Positions 5,133 through 7,509 of a stretch of DNA of 7,509 nt are shown here, in pieces (position 1 is the first letter of the stretch; every line of letters starts with the position of its first letter). The stretch lies in assembly GCA_031285485.1 (NCBI GenBank), contig JAITWC010000088.1:1-7509 (forward strand). The letters are read 5' to 3'. A program made the position numbers and the translations under genes. Origin of the DNA: Alistipes sp. GTDB taxonomy: Bacteria; Bacteroidota; Bacteroidia; Bacteroidales; Rikenellaceae. The notes beneath the pieces are model-generated. The model was given only the letters and a program-made list of their open reading frames with translations. It ran no database searches and had not been told where the DNA came from.

Positions 5133-6541
5133 AACTACGAATTACGAATTACGGATTACGGGCGGCGGCGGCGATCCTTGTCGCCGGATTTACGCTGGCC
5201 TCGTGCGCAAAGCGCGAACCGGAAGATAAGAACGCCATCGAGCAGAAGTCGCTCGACGCCTGGATCGAGAAGTATGTCAAGGGCCGGGGCGTCGCCGTCG
5301 AGCGCCAGTCCAACGGCATCTGGGTGGAGTTTCTGGCCGACGGCGACCAGAGCGTCGAGGCGGGCCTGGACACCGTTGTGTGGGCCGATCTCAACTACAC
5401 CTCCGCCGACATAGCCGGCAACGTCTTCGCCACGCGCGACTCGACGGAGGCGCTGCGCCAGCGCACCTTCTCGCCCCACACCTACTACACGCCGCGTTAC
5501 GCCTTCCTCGGCTATCAGTCCGACTACGACATGGACGCCGGATCGTTTTGGGCTCTCAAGAGCGAGCTCACGAAACCCGACGGCTCGAAGATCAAGCTCA
5601 CCGCCGGCTCGCACGTCAAGCTCTACCTGCCGTCGTTCATGACCCAGAGCATACAAACATCCAACGACCAGGGCTACGGCGGCCAGTATCCGCTGGCGCC
5701 GTTGGGTGAGACAGACAGCAGGAACCGGATCGTCATTCAGGACATGGAGGTGAGAGGGGTCCACAAAAACCCGATCGAGCGCGAGGAGCGGCTCGTGGAG
5801 AAGTTCGCCACCGAGCGCTGGGGCAAGGATGTCGCCGACTCGCTCGCCCTGGCGTTCTACGTCGACACGATCAATTTCCGCCCGAGGGCCGACCTGCTCG
5901 CCAGGTTCCCCGGCAAGGAGTTCGAACACACCGACAGCCTGGGCCTCGACTCCACGGCGACGTTCTGGTTCATCGGGCGTTTCCTGCCCACGCCGGAGTA
6001 TCCCCACGGCTTCATTTTCGACACCAACATAGCCGAGGTGTACGACGAGTTCTTCAACCGCCGCAGGAACGAGAACTATCCCGCCGAAGACAAGACGTTC
6101 TCGGCGATCAGCTACCGCCCCGTCGACGACAAGGACGCCGAGGATAAGAAGATGATCAACGCGTTCTTCCGTGTGATCCCCGAGCTGCGGCGCGGCCAGT
6201 GGAGCCGCATCGTCTTCTCGTCGGCCTACGGCTACGGCGCGCTGGGCCAGTCGAAGGCGCTCGTCGAGCAGCGGAACTACCAGGCCCAGATGCTCCAGCA
6301 GCTCTCGTACAGCAGCATGTACGGCGGCTACGGCTATGGCGGCGGCTATGGCTACGGAGGTTACGGCGGCTACGGGGACTACGGCTACGGCGGCTACTAC
6401 GATCCGTACAGCAACCCCTACTACGACTACTCGATGTCGAACTACGGCGCCACCGCCGAACAGGACGACTCGGTGATGACGGAGATCCAGCCCTACTCGC
6501 CGCTGATCTTCGAGATCTACATCGAGCCCCTCGAAGAGTAG
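5129..6541 (+). CDS. Lipoprotein with two FKBP-like domains and a Gly/Tyr-rich insertion
   Basis: This 470-aa protein carries a signal peptide ending in the lipobox LASC with the cysteine at residue 26, followed by the charged stretch AKREPEDKN. Two FKBP-like segments can be traced. The first, about residues 75-211, has ADLNYTSADIAGNVFATRD, then SHVKLYLPSF and NRIVIQDMEVRGV. The second, about 270-470, has FWFIGRFLP and GFIFDTN (F297-N300), then SRIVFSSAYGYGALG and finally IQPYSPLIFEIYIEPLEE. Within the second, between SSAYG (364-368) and the last strand (from 453), about 80 residues are inserted; 398-440 of these are almost purely Gly and Tyr. The start is set by the ATGA overlap with the preceding lipoprotein gene. 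The upstream reading frame stays open to 4451, but that part is a shadow of the first gene. A terminator follows at 6580. Function is unproven: probably a periplasmic or surface folding factor or scaffold. Confidence 0.82.
   Translation: MKLRITNYGLRAAAAILVAGFTLASCAKREPEDKNAIEQKSLDAWIEKYVKGRGVAVERQSNGIWVEFLADGDQSVEAGLDTVVWADLNYTSADIAGNVFATRDSTEALRQRTFSPHTYYTPRYAFLGYQSDYDMDAGSFWALKSELTKPDGSKIKLTAGSHVKLYLPSFMTQSIQTSNDQGYGGQYPLAPLGETDSRNRIVIQDMEVRGVHKNPIEREERLVEKFATERWGKDVADSLALAFYVDTINFRPRADLLARFPGKEFEHTDSLGLDSTATFWFIGRFLPTPEYPHGFIFDTNIAEVYDEFFNRRRNENYPAEDKTFSAISYRPVDDKDAEDKKMINAFFRVIPELRRGQWSRIVFSSAYGYGALGQSKALVEQRNYQAQMLQQLSYSSMYGGYGYGGGYGYGGYGGYGDYGYGGYYDPYSNPYYDYSMSNYGATAEQDDSVMTEIQPYSPLIFEIYIEPLEE
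5134..5161 (+). repeat. Four tandem heptamers (ATTACGR) inside the signal-peptide coding start
   Basis: Bases 5134-5161 read ACTACGA, ATTACGA, ATTACGG, ATTACGG: four copies of a 7-bp unit, two of them identical. They lie two codons after the ATG of the second lipoprotein and encode RITNYGLR of the signal peptide N-region. Seven is not a multiple of three, so loss or gain of one unit would shift the reading frame. Confidence 0.7.
6320..6448 (+). repeat. Gly/Tyr codon repeat region (GGY/GYG motif)
   Basis: Bases 6320-6448 encode residues 398-440 of the second FKBP-like lipoprotein, built from irregular copies of GGC-TAC-GGC and GGC-GGC-TAC, with GAC, AAC and CCG codons toward the end (YYDPYSNPYYDY). 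Short in-frame direct repeats of TACGGCGGCTACGG and TACGGCTATGGC type are visible. Such repeats tend to vary in copy number between strains without frameshift. Confidence 0.8.
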
Positions 6542-6579
6542 GGGCGGTTGCGATGGCCCGGCGCACGGGATTTAAGGAG

Positions 6580-6608
6580 GAGGTTCCCGCGCGGGGGCCT
6601 CTCTTTTT
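6580..6608 (+). terminator. Rho-independent terminator of the lipoprotein operon
   Basis: A 9-bp stem pairs GAGGTTCCC (6580-6588) with GGGGGCCTC (6593-6601), including two G-T wobble pairs, around a GCGC loop. It is followed by TCTTTTT (6602-6608). It begins 38 bases after the stop of the second lipoprotein. This is the clearest terminator in the window. Confidence 0.78.
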
Positions 6609-6631
6609 AAAACTATTTGCTATCTTTTTGT

Positions 6632-6639
6632 TATCTTTG
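6632..6639 (+). promoter_or_regulatory. Promoter-like -7 box upstream of the palindrome array
   Basis: TATCTTTG matches TAnnTTTG and lies 24 bases after the lipoprotein terminator. A TTTG at 6616-6619 is only 12 bases upstream, too close for a normal -33 element. The box would start a transcript near 6645 running into the 41-bp repeat array. An ATG follows at 6660, but the reading frame behind it is doubtful. Confidence 0.5.
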
Positions 6640-6659
6640 CCCCGTCGCACCGCACGAAC

Positions 6660-6947
6660 ATGAACCCTCTCGACCACATATCGCCCGTCCGCACTCCGGT
6701 TCCCGTTGCCCGCACCGCCGCCGCCGCGTTAGACCGTGCGGCATTGCTCCACGACGGGGGCTCCACGGCCTTTTTTGCTCCGTCGGAAAATCCGACGGGG
6801 GTTCCAAGACCTTTTTTGCTCCGTCGGAAAATCCGACGGGGGCTCCACGACCTTTTTCGCTCCGTCGGAAAATCCGACGCCATTCCGAAGATCTTTTTCG
6901 CTCCGTCGGAAATTCCGACGACGCAAATAAGAACTGTTAACCCTTAA
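6660..6947 (+). CDS. Doubtful 95-codon reading frame through the repeat array
   Basis: An ATG 21 bases after a good -7 box opens a 95-codon frame beginning MNPLDHISPVRTPVPVARTA. The first ~35 codons are unlike any family I know. From about codon 36 the frame crosses the 41-bp repeats. Because 41 is not a multiple of three, the peptide shows the repeat in successive frames: FFAPSENPTG, then LLRRKIRRG, then FRSVGKSD, then FFAPSEIPT. The repeat unit happens to lack stop codons in all three forward frames, so openness here is weak evidence of coding. I list it because promoter and start are well placed, but the transcript is more likely non-coding, or the relic of a gene start. Confidence 0.2.
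   Translation: MNPLDHISPVRTPVPVARTAAAALDRAALLHDGGSTAFFAPSENPTGVPRPFLLRRKIRRGLHDLFRSVGKSDAIPKIFFAPSEIPTTQIRTVNP
6758..6921. repeat. Tandem array of four 41-bp units, each with a 19-bp palindrome and a T-tract
   Basis: Four units of exactly 41 bp span 6758-6798, 6799-6839, 6840-6880 and 6881-6921. Each has a 22-bp linker ending in a run of five or six T (starting at 6771, 6812, 6853, 6894), then a 19-bp palindromic core. The core is CCGTCGGAAAATCCGACGG in units 1 and 2, with stem CCGTCGGA, loop AAA and the complementary stem. Unit 3 ends GC instead of GG. Unit 4 has a changed centre (AAATT) yet keeps its symmetry. A further partial copy precedes at about 6739-6757, where only the right half (TCC-CGACGG) is recognisable. 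The palindromes are far better conserved than the linkers, which suggests selection on the core as a protein site or an RNA hairpin. The array lies between the operon terminator and the DUF6261-like pseudogene. Confidence 0.93.
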
Positions 6948-6961
6948 AAACATAAACCGTC

Positions 6962-7327
6962 ATGAAAATCCGCACTTTTGACATCAGCAAACTGCGCAGC
7001 AACGAACATTTTCAGTTCATCACCGACGTGTCGGCGCTCGTTGGGGGACTTCCGGCGGCATCGGCGGCACGGGTCAGGACGCAGATCGCCGCCTTCGCCG
7101 CGGGGGTGGCCGAGGGGGACGCGGTGCTCTAGCAGATAACCAAGAGCGCGCTCACAGCGCGGATCCACGCCGCCGACACGGCGCGCGACGGTTCGCCCCT
7201 TGCTACCAAAGTAGCAACCACATCGACCTGCGGGTTGAGGCCCCGCCGCAAGTCGTACCTCGGGAAAGAACCGGAGAAACCGGGGTACGAGGTCCTGCTG
7301 ACGTACCAAAGATTGTGGCTCCAATAA
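6962..7327 (+). pseudogene. Decayed DUF6261-family gene
   Basis: The frame from the ATG at 6962 starts MKIRTFDISKLRSNEHFQFI, then TDVSALV, the opening I recognise for the Bacteroidota family DUF6261 (function unknown, normally roughly 230-270 aa). An amber stop, TAG at 7130-7132, falls at codon 57, right before QITKSALTARIHAADTARD, which is again family-like (compare 'L-x-x-I-x-KSA-x-T-x-x-I-x-x-AD-x-x-RD'). After that, LATKVAT continues in the same frame. NHIDLRVEA then appears in a frame shifted by small deletions (from about 7215), and GKEPEKPGYE looks like the following family segment. The reading frame ends at TAA 7325-7327 and the second half of the gene is missing. The stop, several small indels and the truncation make this an eroded relic. 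No -7 box lies directly upstream. The family match is from memory, not a search. Confidence 0.72.
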
Positions 7328-7358
7328 CCTGCATTCGTCTACCCGACAAGTGTCCTCT

Positions 7359-7366
7359 TACTTTTG
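7359..7366 (+). promoter_or_regulatory. Promoter -7 box for the right-edge secreted protein gene
   Basis: TACTTTTG fits TAnnTTTG, 55 bases before the ATG at 7422. This gives a predicted AT-rich leader of about 50 bases, longer than the other leaders here. No clear TTG is seen at the -33 position. The 94-base gap holds nothing else that I can recognise. Confidence 0.5.
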
Positions 7367-7421
7367 TCTTAACACAATGTTTAATAACAAAATGCCTTAC
7401 TAAAACTCAATTTATTTACAG

Positions 7422-7509
7422 ATGAAAAAGTACATTATCACAATTATTCTTACGGCAGTATCGGGAGCACTCGTAGCTCAGACGTCGGGCGAAGACCTCG
7501 GACGGATCG
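7422..7509 (+). CDS. Secreted or outer-membrane protein, N-terminal fragment (possibly TolC-like)
   Basis: The ATG at 7422 opens a frame of 29 complete codons that runs off the right edge. It encodes a clean Sec signal peptide, MKKYIITIILTAVSGALVAQ, with a signal peptidase I site likely after LVA or VAQ, followed by TSGEDLGRI. There is no lipobox cysteine. In Bacteroidales, many TolC-family outer-membrane efflux channels begin with this kind of signal peptide and a short 'Q-x-x-x-x-(V/L)-x-x-I' mature start, so TolC is my best guess. Nine mature residues cannot prove it, and other exported proteins are possible. A -7 box lies upstream at 7359. Confidence 0.7.
   Translation, partial: MKKYIITIILTAVSGALVAQTSGEDLGRI

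Noticed and set aside
5156..6007. Minus-strand 283-codon frame opposite the second lipoprotein
   Set aside because: It is a shadow of the FKBP-like gene, without promoter, signal or recognisable motif.
6553..6663. 36-codon frame MARRTGFKEEV... between the lipoprotein and the array
   Set aside because: It consists mostly of the terminator hairpin and the T-rich promoter region, so openness is accidental.
6156..6677. Minus-strand Arg/Ser-rich frame of 173 codons
   Set aside because: It is the antisense of the Gly/Tyr repeats, and it runs across the terminator and the promoter at 6632.
6758..6921. The 41-bp array as a CRISPR
   Set aside because: The unit is too short: a 19-bp palindromic core and 22-bp linkers that are related to each other rather than unique. 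No cas genes are nearby.
7200..7217. 7-bp inverted repeat TTGCTAC/GTAGCAA inside the pseudogene, at first taken for an inserted repeat or terminator
   Set aside because: It aligns with the ancestral coding segment LATKVAT of the DUF6261-like frame and has no T-run, so it is most simply part of the old gene.
6944..7324. Minus-strand 126-codon frame opposite the DUF6261-like relic
   Set aside because: No recognisable motif; it is antisense to a region with family-like coding signal on the plus strand.

Overview
The window looks like chromosomal DNA from a GC-rich member of the Bacteroidales, most likely Rikenellaceae (Alistipes-like). Four things point there: repeated Bacteroidota-type promoter -7 boxes (TAnnTTTG) in the gaps between genes; a 30S protein S16 with a long Ala/Glu tail; lipoproteins with Bacteroidota-style signal peptides; and a decayed copy of what I recognise as the DUF6261 family, which I know only from Bacteroidota. 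The genus is an inference from recall, not from a database search.

Left part, minus strand (1-1402): an OmpH/Skp-like lipoprotein gene, then rpsP (S16), then the first 35 codons of rimM, which run off the left edge. S16 and RimM both belong to 30S subunit assembly. The Skp-like protein would act in the envelope. The skp-like gene diverges from ruvA (Holliday junction branch migration), and the two -7 boxes sit back to back only 12 bp apart.

Middle part, plus strand (1497-6541): ruvA; a 739-aa PiT-family phosphate transporter with a C-terminal PhoU-like helical domain; then a two-gene unit of lipoproteins whose sequences resemble divergent FKBP-type peptidyl-prolyl isomerase domains. The lipoprotein genes overlap by ATGA. 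The second protein carries two FKBP-like domains, and a Gly/Tyr-rich block is inserted in the last one. A strong hairpin-plus-T-run terminator closes the unit at 6580-6608.

Right part (6609-7509) is accessory in character: a promoter-like box; an array of four exact 41-bp units, each with a 19-bp palindrome and a T-tract; a decayed DUF6261-like pseudogene; then an AT-rich promoter region and the first 29 codons of a secreted protein that continues past the right edge.

The least ordinary parts are the 41-bp palindrome array, the Gly/Tyr insertion in an FKBP-like lipoprotein together with the heptamer repeat at the start of its gene, and the nearly leaderless promoter/start arrangement at 4446-4463. 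I found no CRISPR array, transposase, tRNA or rRNA, and no clear defence system.
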